This document shows positions 48,997-57,550 of a DNA stretch of 64,000 nucleotides, piece after piece. This stretch comes from Candidatus Hydrogenedentota bacterium (GTDB lineage: Bacteria; Hydrogenedentota; Hydrogenedentia; Hydrogenedentales; CAITNO01). Under the pieces are notes generated by a model that was given only the letters and a program-made list of their open reading frames with translations, had not been told where the DNA came from and made no database searches. The DNA is taken from contig CAITNO010000106.1 of the NCBI GenBank assembly GCA_903893795.1, positions 124,001-188,000 on the forward strand, written 5' to 3'. Numbering within the stretch: position 1 is the first letter of the stretch; every line of letters starts with the position of its first letter. The translations under genes and the position numbers were made by a program.

Positions 48997-49041
48997 GGAC
49001 TTGCGCCTCCCGGAGCTTCCAGTACCGGGGGGCGCAAGTCC
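48997..49041. repeat. long hairpin after the FG-GAP gene
   Basis: The arms ggacttgcgcc (48997-49007) and ggcgcaagtcc (49031-49041) are exact complements. The stem extends inward to about 18 bp with one G-T pair, around an 11-nt loop. There is no clean T-tract, so it may be a terminator, a processing site or another palindromic element. Confidence 0.6.
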
Positions 49042-49085
49042 GCTTCGGGCGGGCCTTTTCGCGAATAGAGAAAAAGATCCCCAAT

Positions 49086-49115
49086 TTGTCCGCCTGCGGT
49101 CCAATATGCTATTCT
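49086..49115 (+). promoter_or_regulatory. putative nadA promoter
   Basis: TTGTCC (49086-49091) and extended -10 TGCTATTCT (49107-49115), with 18 nt between the hexamers. The same TGCTATTCT occurs before the SGNH gene at 61869. Confidence 0.45.
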
Positions 49116-49201
49116 TTCGGCGCGTCTTCCGATTCCAAACCAACGTAAAACGCATAACCGCACCCCGCTATTTCGGGGGCGCGACCCTTGGAAAGACTGC
49201 C

Positions 49202-50278
49202 ATGCCCGATTCCGCCGCCCTTCCCATTCCGGCTTCGATGGACGAAACGCTTACGCTGATGCGGACCCGTCTGAGCCACGTTATTCCCGATTTCGAGATT
49301 CAGGCCAAGGCCGAAATAGCCCATGAAATCAACGTGCTCAAGCGCGAGATGAACGCCGTAATCCTGGGCCATAATTATATGGAGCCCGCGCTGTACCACT
49401 CTGTGCCCGATTACACCGGCGACTCGCTCCAGTTGTCCGTTGTTGCCTCCAAGACCCAGGCGGACATCATCGTTTTCTGCGGTGTGCTGTTCATGGGCGA
49501 GTCCGCCAAAATCCTCAACCCTTCGAAAACGGTGCTGGTTCCCTCCGAGAAGGCCGGTTGCTCGCTGGCCGAGGGCATCACCCCGGAAGACGTGATTGCG
49601 CTTCGCCAGCGCTTCCCCGGCGCCATGGTTGTGTCCTATGTGAACACCTACGCCTCGGTGAAGGCCGAATCGGATTACTGCTGCACTTCGGGCAATGCCG
49701 ACAAGGTGGTCAAACATCTCATTGCCGCAGGGTACAAGCAAATCATCTTTCTGCCGGACGAGTATCTTGCGCGCAACACCGCAAGTGATGTCGGTGTGCG
49801 CTATTTCGCCGCTTCCGGCTCCGATGAGGAGTTTGCGGCCCTTCCGGCGGACGAACCGGTGGTTATCGGCTGGAAGTCGCGCTGCGAGGTGCATGAGCTG
49901 TTCACCGTTGATGATGTGGACAACGTCCGCAGGCAGTACCCCGACGCGGTCATTCTGGCCCATCCGGAGTGCAGCCCCGAGGTGATGGCCAAGGTGGACG
50001 TGGCCGGAAGCACCAAGCTCATGGTGGACTATGTGCGCGAAGTGGACGCGCCCCGCTATGCCCTCTTCACCGAGTGCTCCATGGGCGACAATCTCGCCGC
50101 CGAATTCCCGCACCGTGAAATGGTCCGCGCGTGCAGCCTGCGCTGCAAGCACATGAACACCATCACGCTTCAGGACACCCTGGAGGCCCTGCGCAAGCTG
50201 CAATACCAGGTGCATCTGGACGAAGACGTCATCACCCGCGCGCGCACCCCCATCGACCGGATGATTTCCATCCGCTGA
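49202..50278 (+). CDS. nadA: quinolinate synthase A
   Basis: A 358-residue iron-sulfur enzyme that condenses iminoaspartate with dihydroxyacetone phosphate to quinolinate in NAD synthesis. The typical motifs are present: AVILGHNYMEPALYHSVPDY, YTGDSLQLS, CGVLFMGESAKIL, and three cluster cysteines in regions ESDYCCTSGNA, HPECSPEV and SLRCKHMNT. Length and order match the family. The ATG at 49202 follows GGAAAG by 6 nt. nadB and nadC are not in the window. It is followed after 10 bp by a small gene and a PHP gene, which may be an operon. Confidence 0.95.
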   Translation: MPDSAALPIPASMDETLTLMRTRLSHVIPDFEIQAKAEIAHEINVLKREMNAVILGHNYMEPALYHSVPDYTGDSLQLSVVASKTQADIIVFCGVLFMGESAKILNPSKTVLVPSEKAGCSLAEGITPEDVIALRQRFPGAMVVSYVNTYASVKAESDYCCTSGNADKVVKHLIAAGYKQIIFLPDEYLARNTASDVGVRYFAASGSDEEFAALPADEPVVIGWKSRCEVHELFTVDDVDNVRRQYPDAVILAHPECSPEVMAKVDVAGSTKLMVDYVREVDAPRYALFTECSMGDNLAAEFPHREMVRACSLRCKHMNTITLQDTLEALRKLQYQVHLDEDVITRARTPIDRMISIR

Positions 50279-50288
50279 AGGAACCGTC

Positions 50289-50510
50289 ATGAAATACTTT
50301 AAGACCTCCCAATACGTGCCCGGAAAAGGTTCCGCATGGACCTATTATGAGTGCGACGACGCGGGCGTGATTCAGCGCCAGCTCACCAATATTCCCGAAA
50401 CGGGCGAAACCACCCGGGTGCCCGACCCCATCGTCAAGAAGCTCTACCGTCCAGAAGTGCTGTCTGACGCGGCCGCCGAGGAGTTTCTGGGACTCTGGGA
50501 AGCGAACTAA
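50289..50510 (+). CDS. small conserved-looking protein of unknown function
   Basis: A 73-residue soluble protein (MKYFKTSQYVPGKGSAW at the start) rich in charged and aromatic residues, without membrane segments or recognisable motif. GAAGGA is spaced 6 nt before the ATG. It sits 10 bp after nadA, and its TAA overlaps the ATG of the PHP gene (TAATG), so it is surely translated as part of this operon. Confidence 0.65.
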   Translation: MKYFKTSQYVPGKGSAWTYYECDDAGVIQRQLTNIPETGETTRVPDPIVKKLYRPEVLSDAAAEEFLGLWEAN

Positions 50511-51382
50511 TGGCCCGTACCATCGAATCCCCCTATTTGCCGGGGCCCGGTCCCTGGCTTCGCGGCAACCTGCACACCCACACGACTGCCAGCGATGGCA
50601 ACCTGTCCCCCCAGGCCACGGTGGACGCCTATGCCGCGATGGGCTACGACTTTCTGATGATCAGCGACCATGACCGCGTCACGCCGCTCGATGCCCTCGA
50701 TCCCAAAGGCATGACGCTTATTCATGGAAATGAAATCACCGCAAACGGTCCCCACATGCTCCATGTGAACGCGACCGGCAGGGTGGAGCCCTTTCGTGAC
50801 CGCCAGGCGGTCATCGATTCGGTCAACGCCATGGGCGGCATGGCCATCATGAACCATCCCAACTGGGAGTCCCATTTCAACCACTGCGACCAGCGCACCC
50901 TGGCCATGCTCAACGGGTACACCGGCATTGAGATTTACAACGGGGTTACCCTGCGCGCGGAAGGTTCGCCCCTGGCCACCGACCGGTGGGACATGCTGCT
51001 CATCCAGGGACGCCGCGTCTGGGGCTTTGCCGACGACGACAACCACGACGACGTGGACCGGGGCGTCTGCTGGAATGTGGTGCAGAGTGCTTCGCGCAGC
51101 CTGGAGGCCATTCTGGAGGTGCTCCGCATGGGCCGCTTTTACGCCAGCACCGGTGTCGTAATCGACGAGATTCGCGTGGAAGGATCGCGCATCCGCGTCT
51201 TTTCGCAGAACGCCCAGGCCTTTCATGTCCACTATGACTACGGCTGCACCGCAGCGCGGGTGAACGGCTCCGAGCTTGATTTTGAGGTGCCCGACAGCGC
51301 CCGCTGGCGCTATGTCAGGATAGAATGCTTTGGCCCCGGCGCAAGCCAGGCATGGACACAGCCCTTCTTCCTGCGTGGCTGA
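50510..51382 (+). CDS. PHP-domain phosphoesterase-like protein
   Basis: A 290-residue PHP-domain metal hydrolase. Metal-binding motifs are NLHTHTTASDGN at about residue 21, MISDHDRVTPL, NPGNEIT-type spacing (HGNEITANG) and IMNHPNWESH, with GFADDDNHDDVD near residue 175. The family hydrolyses phosphate esters, for example 3',5'-nucleotides, polyP or histidinol phosphate. The substrate here is not known. It is coupled to the small gene before it. Confidence 0.85.
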   Translation: MARTIESPYLPGPGPWLRGNLHTHTTASDGNLSPQATVDAYAAMGYDFLMISDHDRVTPLDALDPKGMTLIHGNEITANGPHMLHVNATGRVEPFRDRQAVIDSVNAMGGMAIMNHPNWESHFNHCDQRTLAMLNGYTGIEIYNGVTLRAEGSPLATDRWDMLLIQGRRVWGFADDDNHDDVDRGVCWNVVQSASRSLEAILEVLRMGRFYASTGVVIDEIRVEGSRIRVFSQNAQAFHVHYDYGCTAARVNGSELDFEVPDSARWRYVRIECFGPGASQAWTQPFFLRG

Positions 51383-51410
51383 ACCGGCGAAATGCCGACA
51401 ATAGGCAGAA

Positions 51411-52610
51411 CTACTTCGCCGTTGCCCCATCCTTGACCAGGCCGGTCAGCGCGTTGCGCAAATCATCCTCGAACTGCTGGCTGATTCCCCGGAACACCTT
51501 CTTAATGACGCCGTCGGCGCCGATAAGGATGATACTGGGAATCGGGGGGGCGCCGTACGCGCGGGCCACCGTGCCCTCCTTGTCCAGCGCCACCTTCGGA
51601 TTCAGATTGACGGATTGCAGATAGCCCTGAACCTTTTCCGCGTCCTCCTGAAGATTGACCGCATACAGCAGCAGCCCCTTGTCGGCAAATTCCTCGGTAA
51701 CTTTCTCGACGATCGGCATTGCCTTGCGGCAGGGGCCGCACCAGGTCGCCCAAAAGTCGAGCACCACCGGCTTTCCCTTCAGCGCCGAGAGTTTCACACT
51801 GCCCCCGCCGAGCAGGGCCAATTCAAAATCATCCGCCTTCTTGCCCTCAAGCGTGTCTGAGCCCGGCTTGGTCATCTCCACGCCGTCCGGAGGGGTGAAC
51901 ACAAACTGGCTGTCCGTGGTCGCCACGTTTGGCTTCCAGTCGGTGATGTCCACCTGCACCGTGGCGTCGCTGGGGCCGCCGTTTGCCCCCTGGTTCTGCA
52001 CGGTCTTTTTCAAATCCACATCCGCCCGGCGCAGTGTCGGCGGGTCACTTTTTGTCAGCCACACCGTGACGTCAAAGCCGGAATAAGGGAGGAGGTATCC
52101 CTCGCACTCCGCTCCATCGATGTTTTGGGTGTCCTTTGCTTCAATGGCGCCGGAAGTATCGAGCAGTTCCGTTTTGTTGTGCAGGAAACCGGCGACCCAG
52201 GTGGCTGAAGTGCCGAAAATTCCCCTGGCAACCACGCACATCAGTTGGGTCCGGGGAATGACCTCATCCGTTTTCTGGTAAGTTTTGTCACCGATAATGT
52301 ACAGGCAATGGGTGGTGCCGTCGCTCACCAGGCGGATCTTCTGCCGTTGCATGGTGAAAGTGCTGGACAATCCTTCTTTTCCATTCAGAACCACCTCTCC
52401 CTGAAGAGCGGACTCGCTTGTGCTCCCGTTGGTGACCACTTTTCCTTGGAAGGATTCGGAGAATGCCACCGATTTTAGGGCCGCAGCGCTCTGCATGGCC
52501 GCCTGAACCCGAGCTTGCGGGTCTTTCAGGGGAGCTTGGGCCTGGGTGCTGTGCGAAAATGTCATGAACAGGCCCGCCACAAGGAGGGCCAAAGTGTGAA
52601 ATCTTGTCAT
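51411..52610 (-). CDS. exported thioredoxin-like redox protein with DUF2092-like N-terminus
   Basis: A 399-residue periplasmic protein. A signal peptide (ending HSTQA) is followed by an N-terminal domain of about 230 residues that looks like the DUF2092/LolA-type fold (LQGEVVLNGKEGLSSTF, IGDKTYQKTDEV). The C-terminal thioredoxin domain has FWATWCGPCRKA, the redox CxxC, and a cis-Pro in APPIPSIILIG. This resembles the TlpA/ResA type and may link lipid or lipoprotein handling with thiol reduction. The ATG at 52610 has GGAG 9 nt upstream; a TTG five codons earlier is less likely. It diverges from the pilus operon. Confidence 0.85.
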   Translation of the reverse strand: MTRFHTLALLVAGLFMTFSHSTQAQAPLKDPQARVQAAMQSAAALKSVAFSESFQGKVVTNGSTSESALQGEVVLNGKEGLSSTFTMQRQKIRLVSDGTTHCLYIIGDKTYQKTDEVIPRTQLMCVVARGIFGTSATWVAGFLHNKTELLDTSGAIEAKDTQNIDGAECEGYLLPYSGFDVTVWLTKSDPPTLRRADVDLKKTVQNQGANGGPSDATVQVDITDWKPNVATTDSQFVFTPPDGVEMTKPGSDTLEGKKADDFELALLGGGSVKLSALKGKPVVLDFWATWCGPCRKAMPIVEKVTEEFADKGLLLYAVNLQEDAEKVQGYLQSVNLNPKVALDKEGTVARAYGAPPIPSIILIGADGVIKKVFRGISQQFEDDLRNALTGLVKDGATAK

Positions 52611-52786
52611 GGTTTGTTTCTCCAATCCCGGCCTGAAATTCTGGCGGGACGCTTATAGTAACCTTTTCCCGCCTTTGGATACACGTTTTTTGGCGCTTTC
52701 CAGGGGGCTGCGGCCCCCATTCTTGAACTGTAACGCCCCAGTCTCGTCTTTGTGTTCCCATCCAAAAAACTATATTCCTGCACAAA

Positions 52787-52815
52787 TTGAATGTGCGCCA
52801 TGTCCGTGCTAGAAT
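52787..52815 (+). promoter_or_regulatory. sigma-70-type promoter of the pilus control operon
   Basis: TTGAAT (52787-52792) and TAGAAT (52810-52815) with exactly 17 nt between and TGC before the -10. The start site would be near 52822, leaving a leader of about 75 nt. A GC-rich hairpin (52703-52718) lies upstream on the other side. Confidence 0.6.
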
Positions 52816-52897
52816 TACCGAAGGGGTGTAATGTGATTGTTTTGCGCAGAACAAGGCGGTATTTGCCGACCGAGAGAGTGAAAGTGTCAGAACTGCG

Positions 52898-55747
52898 ATG
52901 ATGCGACCCCCGGCTGGTACAGGAAGAACAAAGGACTCCAAGCGACTCGGCGAGTTGCTGGTGGAGGAACGTATCATCACGAACGAACAGCTCGCCGAGG
53001 CTGTTCGGGAGCAGGAAGAGACCGGTGGATATATCGGTCAAATCCTTGTGCAAAAAGGCTTTGCCACGGATCAGGCAATCAGCGAATACCTGGTCCGTCA
53101 GCTAAAAATACCCCGTCTCAGCCTGCTTGATTACGACATTAACGACAAGGTGCTCCGCCAGATACCGGAAGAGGCCTGTTTGCGCCTGCGCCTCTTGGCC
53201 ATAGACAAGCTTGGCCGCATTTTGACTGTGGCCATGGTGGACCCGCTCGACAAAGACGCGCTTGACGAGATCCAGGCACTCTGTCCTGACCTGCGCATCA
53301 AGCCCATTCTTTGCGATTGGGATCATTTTGAGGCGGTCAGCAAGCGCCTCTTCGGCAAAGTCCCCAAGAAACCGGAGTTCTATGCGGCATTGCGCATGGA
53401 AGCCCCCGTGAGGGGGGCCGAAAGAGCCTCCGAAATGGCGGACACGATTACGGCGGACGAACCCGGCAACATGATGCCGTCGGACTACTCGATGCGTCCG
53501 GGCGTCATGGTGCAGCCCGATACCATGATTCAAGCCGGAATCTCGGTTGAAGCGACGCGCGAACTCGCTGAAACCCTGCGCGAGGGACTGCGTGACGCCC
53601 TCCGTGACGTCGTTGAAAGCATTGCCCCGCCGATTTCCTCCGGTCCCTCGGCCGAGACGGTGGCCATGGGAGACCTGGCCGCCCGGGTCGAGGCATCGGT
53701 TCAAGACTCCATGCGCATGGTCGCCCAGGAGTTTCGCCGCGTAAGCGAAGATCTCCGCGTGAACATCGAGTCCGTCCGCCCGTCCGGCGAGGGCTTTTCC
53801 ACCGGTCCTTCCGGAGAAGACCTGCGCAGTCTTGCCCGCGGCATCCAGGAGGGTGTGGGCGAGGTTATGACCTCGGCCATGGCCTCCCTGGGCGTGGAAA
53901 TGCGGGCCATTGCCAGCCAGCGTGTCGGGGACGAGGAACCCAAGGGACCGACACCGGCGGATATCGCCGAAGCCATGCGGCAGACACTGGCCCCGGCGCT
54001 GGAATCCTCCATTTCCAATCTTGGCCGGGAAATGCGCGATGCCCTGGCCGCGCAGCGGGCGTCCCAGCCAGAGCCGCAGCCGGTTCCCGACTGGGGCCAA
54101 ATCGCCAACAGCATTCAGGACAGCATTGGCGGCGCCGTCGAAGACGCCATGGCCGAAATGGCCGTGCAGATTAAGTCCGTCTTTGTCCAGAAAGATGTCC
54201 GCGAAACCGAGGAACAGCGGCGCGACATCACCCTACTTGCGGAACGCCTGCGGGAGACCATGGCCGAGGCCATTGCAGGCTTGCGCGAGGCGCAACAAAG
54301 CAGCATTGCCGAAACCGTGTCGGGATTGCAGGAAGTTCAGCAGTTCCAGCAGCTCCAGCAGGCAGAACTGGCACGCATCGCCGAGACGGCCCTGCAGTCC
54401 ATTGCCGCCGAGAGCAGGGCGGCCCGCGAGGCCCATCAGAACACCATCGCAGAAACCGTTTCCGGACTGCATGAAGTTCAGCACCAGCAGCAGGGCGAGT
54501 TTGTCCGCATCGCCGAGACGGCCCTGCAGTCCATCGCCGCCGAGAGCAGGGCGGCCCGCGAGGCCCAGCAGAACGCCATCGCAGAAACCGTTTCCGGACT
54601 GCATGAGGTTCAGCACCAGCAGCAGGGCGAGTTTGCGCGCATTGCCGAGAGCACCCTGCAGTCCATTGCCGCCGAGAACAAGGCGGCCCGCGAGGCCCAG
54701 CAGGCCGAAATGGCCCGTTTGGCCGAGATGACACTGCAGTCCATCAGCAACGCCCGGGAAACCCAGGAAACGCAGCAGTCTCAACTCGCCCAGATCGCCG
54801 AGGCGTCCATGCAGTCGGTCCGGCAGACCACGGAGCTGATTGAGAAACATATTGTCAATGAAAGCAACCGGCGCGACCTGCTCCGTGGACGCCGTGCAAG
54901 GCACGCATCGGTGGCCCCCTTTGGCGGGGTGAGTCCCGAATCGCCGCCCACCGCAGAGGCGCTCGAGGCGGACAGTCGGCTGTTGGACGCGCTTGACTCC
55001 GAAACCCCGCTTGAATCGCTTACCTTTGCCAATTTCTTCCCCGGCACCATCAATGAATTTACCCACAAAGTGGGCCAGGCCGTTGCCGCAGCGCCGGGCG
55101 GCGAGTACAACCCGTTCTTCCTTTATGGCCATGTGGGCACGGGCAAGACCCATTTGGTCAGCGCCATAGGCAATGCCATTCTCACCGGCGAGGGCAAAAA
55201 GAACCAGGCCCGGCCGAGGGTCGGCTACGTTTCCGCAAGCCATTTTGCGCGCCGCCTTACCGATGCGGTGGCGGAAAACGCGCAGGACGCTTTCCGCGAG
55301 AACTACAGCCACTGGGACGCCCTTATTCTCGACGACATTCAGTTCCTCGGCGGAAGGGTGGAGGCCCAGGAGGAGTTTTTTCACATATTTAACGCGCTGC
55401 ACCAGCAGGGCCGCCAGATCATCATCGTGGCGGACAAGGCTCCGGACCGGCTCGGGCTGTTGGAGCAGCGCCTGGTGTCGCGCTTTGCCAGCGGCATCGT
55501 GGCCGAGCTCAAAGCCCCCGAATGGGACACGCGCATGCAGATTCTGCGCCACCGTGTCGAGCAAAGCGGCGTGGCCGTGCCCGAGGAAATACTTTCCCTC
55601 ATTGCCATGCGCGTTCCGGGCGACGTCCGCAAGATGACCGGCTCGCTTCGGAAAGTGGCGGCCTTTGCCAAGCTCATAGGCAAGAACATCACGGTGGAAA
55701 TGGCCCAGGAAATTCTGAGCCATCTGGGCGCCGACGAATCGGCCTAG
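52898..55747 (+). CDS. MshEN - coiled coil - DnaA-type AAA+ fusion protein
   Basis: A 949-residue cytoplasmic protein with three parts. Residues about 14-150 form an MshEN-like domain as in PilB/GspE (KRLGELLVEERIITNEQLAEA, GYIGQILVQKGF, TVAMVDPLDKDALDE). Residues about 200-690 are coiled coil with 44-residue repeats. Residues about 700-949 form a DnaA-like AAA+ core with YNPFFLYGHVGTGKTHL (Walker A, Lys750), DALILDDIQFLGG (Walker B, Asp812/Asp813), EQRLVSRFASG (box VII Arg finger) and GDVRKMTGSLRKV (sensor 2). The DnaA DNA-binding domain IV is absent, so it is not a replication initiator. It precedes pilB by 38 bp and is probably a motor regulator or scaffold, possibly responding to c-di-GMP. 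Confidence 0.85.
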   Translation: MMRPPAGTGRTKDSKRLGELLVEERIITNEQLAEAVREQEETGGYIGQILVQKGFATDQAISEYLVRQLKIPRLSLLDYDINDKVLRQIPEEACLRLRLLAIDKLGRILTVAMVDPLDKDALDEIQALCPDLRIKPILCDWDHFEAVSKRLFGKVPKKPEFYAALRMEAPVRGAERASEMADTITADEPGNMMPSDYSMRPGVMVQPDTMIQAGISVEATRELAETLREGLRDALRDVVESIAPPISSGPSAETVAMGDLAARVEASVQDSMRMVAQEFRRVSEDLRVNIESVRPSGEGFSTGPSGEDLRSLARGIQEGVGEVMTSAMASLGVEMRAIASQRVGDEEPKGPTPADIAEAMRQTLAPALESSISNLGREMRDALAAQRASQPEPQPVPDWGQIANSIQDSIGGAVEDAMAEMAVQIKSVFVQKDVRETEEQRRDITLLAERLRETMAEAIAGLREAQQSSIAETVSGLQEVQQFQQLQQAELARIAETALQSIAAESRAAREAHQNTIAETVSGLHEVQHQQQGEFVRIAETALQSIAAESRAAREAQQNAIAETVSGLHEVQHQQQGEFARIAESTLQSIAAENKAAREAQQAEMARLAEMTLQSISNARETQETQQSQLAQIAEASMQSVRQTTELIEKHIVNESNRRDLLRGRRARHASVAPFGGVSPESPPTAEALEADSRLLDALDSETPLESLTFANFFPGTINEFTHKVGQAVAAAPGGEYNPFFLYGHVGTGKTHLVSAIGNAILTGEGKKNQARPRVGYVSASHFARRLTDAVAENAQDAFRENYSHWDALILDDIQFLGGRVEAQEEFFHIFNALHQQGRQIIIVADKAPDRLGLLEQRLVSRFASGIVAELKAPEWDTRMQILRHRVEQSGVAVPEEILSLIAMRVPGDVRKMTGSLRKVAAFAKLIGKNITVEMAQEILSHLGADESA
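54304..54740 (+). repeat. 44-residue in-frame repeats in the coiled coil
   Basis: Units starting near 54304, 54446 and 54578 (132 bp between the last two) carry IAETVSGLHEVQHQQQGEF and RIAETALQSIAAESRAA. The first unit has a small insertion, and a partial fourth follows. The repeats are near-identical at DNA level. Confidence 0.85.
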
Positions 55748-55785
55748 AACCCCGCCTGCGGCCGTGCTCGGCCGGGAAGTGAACG

Positions 55786-57507
55786 ATGAAGCTGCAGAAG
55801 AAGAGACTCGAGGACATGCTGCTTGCCGAGCAACTCGTCAAGCCGGAAGAGATCCGCGAGTGTATGCACCTGCACCGTGTCACCGGGCAAAGCCTTCAGC
55901 AGTTGCTGGTGGAGAAGGGGTATCTGCAGGAAGAGGACCTGGTCATCACGCTCAGTGAGCACCTGGGTGTGCCGCACATCCGCGTGGCCAACTACAATAT
56001 CCCCAAGGAAATCTTGGCCCACGTGCCCGAGGCGCTCGCGCGCCAGTATCAGATGCTCCCCGTCTCGCTCACCGGCGAAGTGCTTACTTTGGCCATGGCC
56101 GACCCGCTCAATATCATGGCCGTGGACGATCTGCGCCGCATCACCAACCATGAGGTGGAACCGGTTGTCGCCATGATGACCGAGCTGCGGGAAGCCATCA
56201 ACCGCCATTACGGCGGCGACAAGGCCGACTCCATTTTCCGCACCATCGCGCGCCGGGACGCTGAAAAAGACGATGATCTCCTAGAAATACGCCCAGGAGA
56301 CGAAATCGAGGACGTTTCGCTTCTCGAGGCCGACGCGGACGCCGAGCCCATAAAGCAGTTGACCCGTCTGCTGCTTTTCAACGGGCTCGAACTCGGAGCG
56401 AGCGATATTCACATTGAACCCTTCGAGAAAATTGTGCGCGTGCGGTACCGCGTGGACGGTTCCCTCGAGGAGGGCAAGGGCCCGCCCAAGAATCTTCAGC
56501 CCAACATCATTGCCCGGCTCAAGATCATGTCCGGCTGCCGCATAGACGAGCACCGTCTCCCGCAGGACGGCCGTTGCCGTCTCAAGTACAAGGGCCGCGA
56601 AATTGACTTTCGCGTCGCCTTTCTCCCTTGTCGGCACGGCGAAAAAGTTGTTCTCCGCGTGCTCGACCAGGGCAATCTCACACTGGAACTGGAAAAGCTG
56701 GATTTTGAACCACAGCCGATGAGCGCTTTCGAGGAGGCGCTGAAACTCCCGCACGGCATGATTCTGCTCACCGGCCCCACCGGTTCGGGCAAGACCACCA
56801 CCCTCTACAGCGCCCTGCACCGGCTGAACCAGATTCAAACGAACGTCGTCACGGTTGAGGATCCTATTGAGTACGAACTCTACGGGGTCAACCAGGTGCA
56901 GGTGAAATCGCAGATCGGATTCACTTTCGCTGAGGCGCTGCGCCAAATTCTGCGCCAGGACCCCGACGTGGTGATGGTCGGCGAGATCCGTGACGGCGAG
57001 ACCGCCGACGTGGCGGTCAAGGCCGCGCTCACAGGCCACCTTGTGCTCAGCACTTTGCACACCAACGACGCGGCGGGTGTGTTCCCCCGCCTCATCGACA
57101 TGGGGGTGGAACCTTTCCTGGTGATGACTTCCGTGGCCCTTGCCGCGGCCCAGCGGCTGCTCAAGAAAGTTTGCAACGAATGCAAGGACACTGTCGAAGT
57201 GCCCGCAGACGCGCTCGAGCGCTTCCAGTACACGCCCTTCGACTACATTCCGAACCCCCAGTTCATGCACGGCCACGGATGTTCCAAGTGCAAGAACACG
57301 GGCTACAAGGGCCGCACCGCCGTAATCGAGGTCATGCTCAACTGGGCGGAACTGCAGCCGTTGGTGCTCAAGCGCGCCTCTGGAAGCGAACTGAAGAACA
57401 TGGCCATCAGGCTTGGAATGAGGTCGCTCCGCCAAAACGCCCTGGCAAAGGCGGCGCGCGGAACAACCTCTCTGCAGCAGGTGTTGGATCACACTATCGC
57501 GGACTAG
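55786..57507 (+). CDS. pilB: type IV pilus assembly ATPase PilB
   Basis: A 573-residue GspE/PilB-family secretion ATPase that drives pilus extension. The N-terminal MshEN domain has KKRLEDMLLAEQLVKPEE and LAMADPLNIMAVDDLR; its first motif has Glu where c-di-GMP-binding homologues have Gly. Walker A is GPTGSGKTTT (Lys336), the Asp box is VTVEDPIEYEL, and the His box is GHLVLSTLHTNDA. A CxxC-x(n)-CxxC zinc site (CNECK, CSKCK) lies near residues 463 and 504. It is followed by pilT after 43 bp, and the pilin, PilC and PilM-Q genes are not in this window. Confidence 0.95.
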   Translation: MKLQKKRLEDMLLAEQLVKPEEIRECMHLHRVTGQSLQQLLVEKGYLQEEDLVITLSEHLGVPHIRVANYNIPKEILAHVPEALARQYQMLPVSLTGEVLTLAMADPLNIMAVDDLRRITNHEVEPVVAMMTELREAINRHYGGDKADSIFRTIARRDAEKDDDLLEIRPGDEIEDVSLLEADADAEPIKQLTRLLLFNGLELGASDIHIEPFEKIVRVRYRVDGSLEEGKGPPKNLQPNIIARLKIMSGCRIDEHRLPQDGRCRLKYKGREIDFRVAFLPCRHGEKVVLRVLDQGNLTLELEKLDFEPQPMSAFEEALKLPHGMILLTGPTGSGKTTTLYSALHRLNQIQTNVVTVEDPIEYELYGVNQVQVKSQIGFTFAEALRQILRQDPDVVMVGEIRDGETADVAVKAALTGHLVLSTLHTNDAAGVFPRLIDMGVEPFLVMTSVALAAAQRLLKKVCNECKDTVEVPADALERFQYTPFDYIPNPQFMHGHGCSKCKNTGYKGRTAVIEVMLNWAELQPLVLKRASGSELKNMAIRLGMRSLRQNALAKAARGTTSLQQVLDHTIAD

Positions 57508-57550
57508 GAATAGGTCCGCCGCCATACAAGGTCAAATCCGGGAGCACTGC

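Larger units (their letters stand above)
48960..49201. other. intergenic region before nadA
   Basis: It contains a long hairpin (48997-49041) just after the FG-GAP gene and the putative nadA promoter at 49086-49115. Confidence 0.5.

Noticed and set aside
55100..55747. dnaA replication initiator near an origin
   Set aside because: The AAA+ core lacks domain IV and is fused to MshEN; no dnaN, gyrB or cluster of DnaA boxes is seen.
52898..55747. Fusion caused by frameshift or missing stop
   Set aside because: Frame is continuous with regular coiled coil through the junction, and a single good promoter and operon spacing support one gene, though assembly error cannot be fully excluded.
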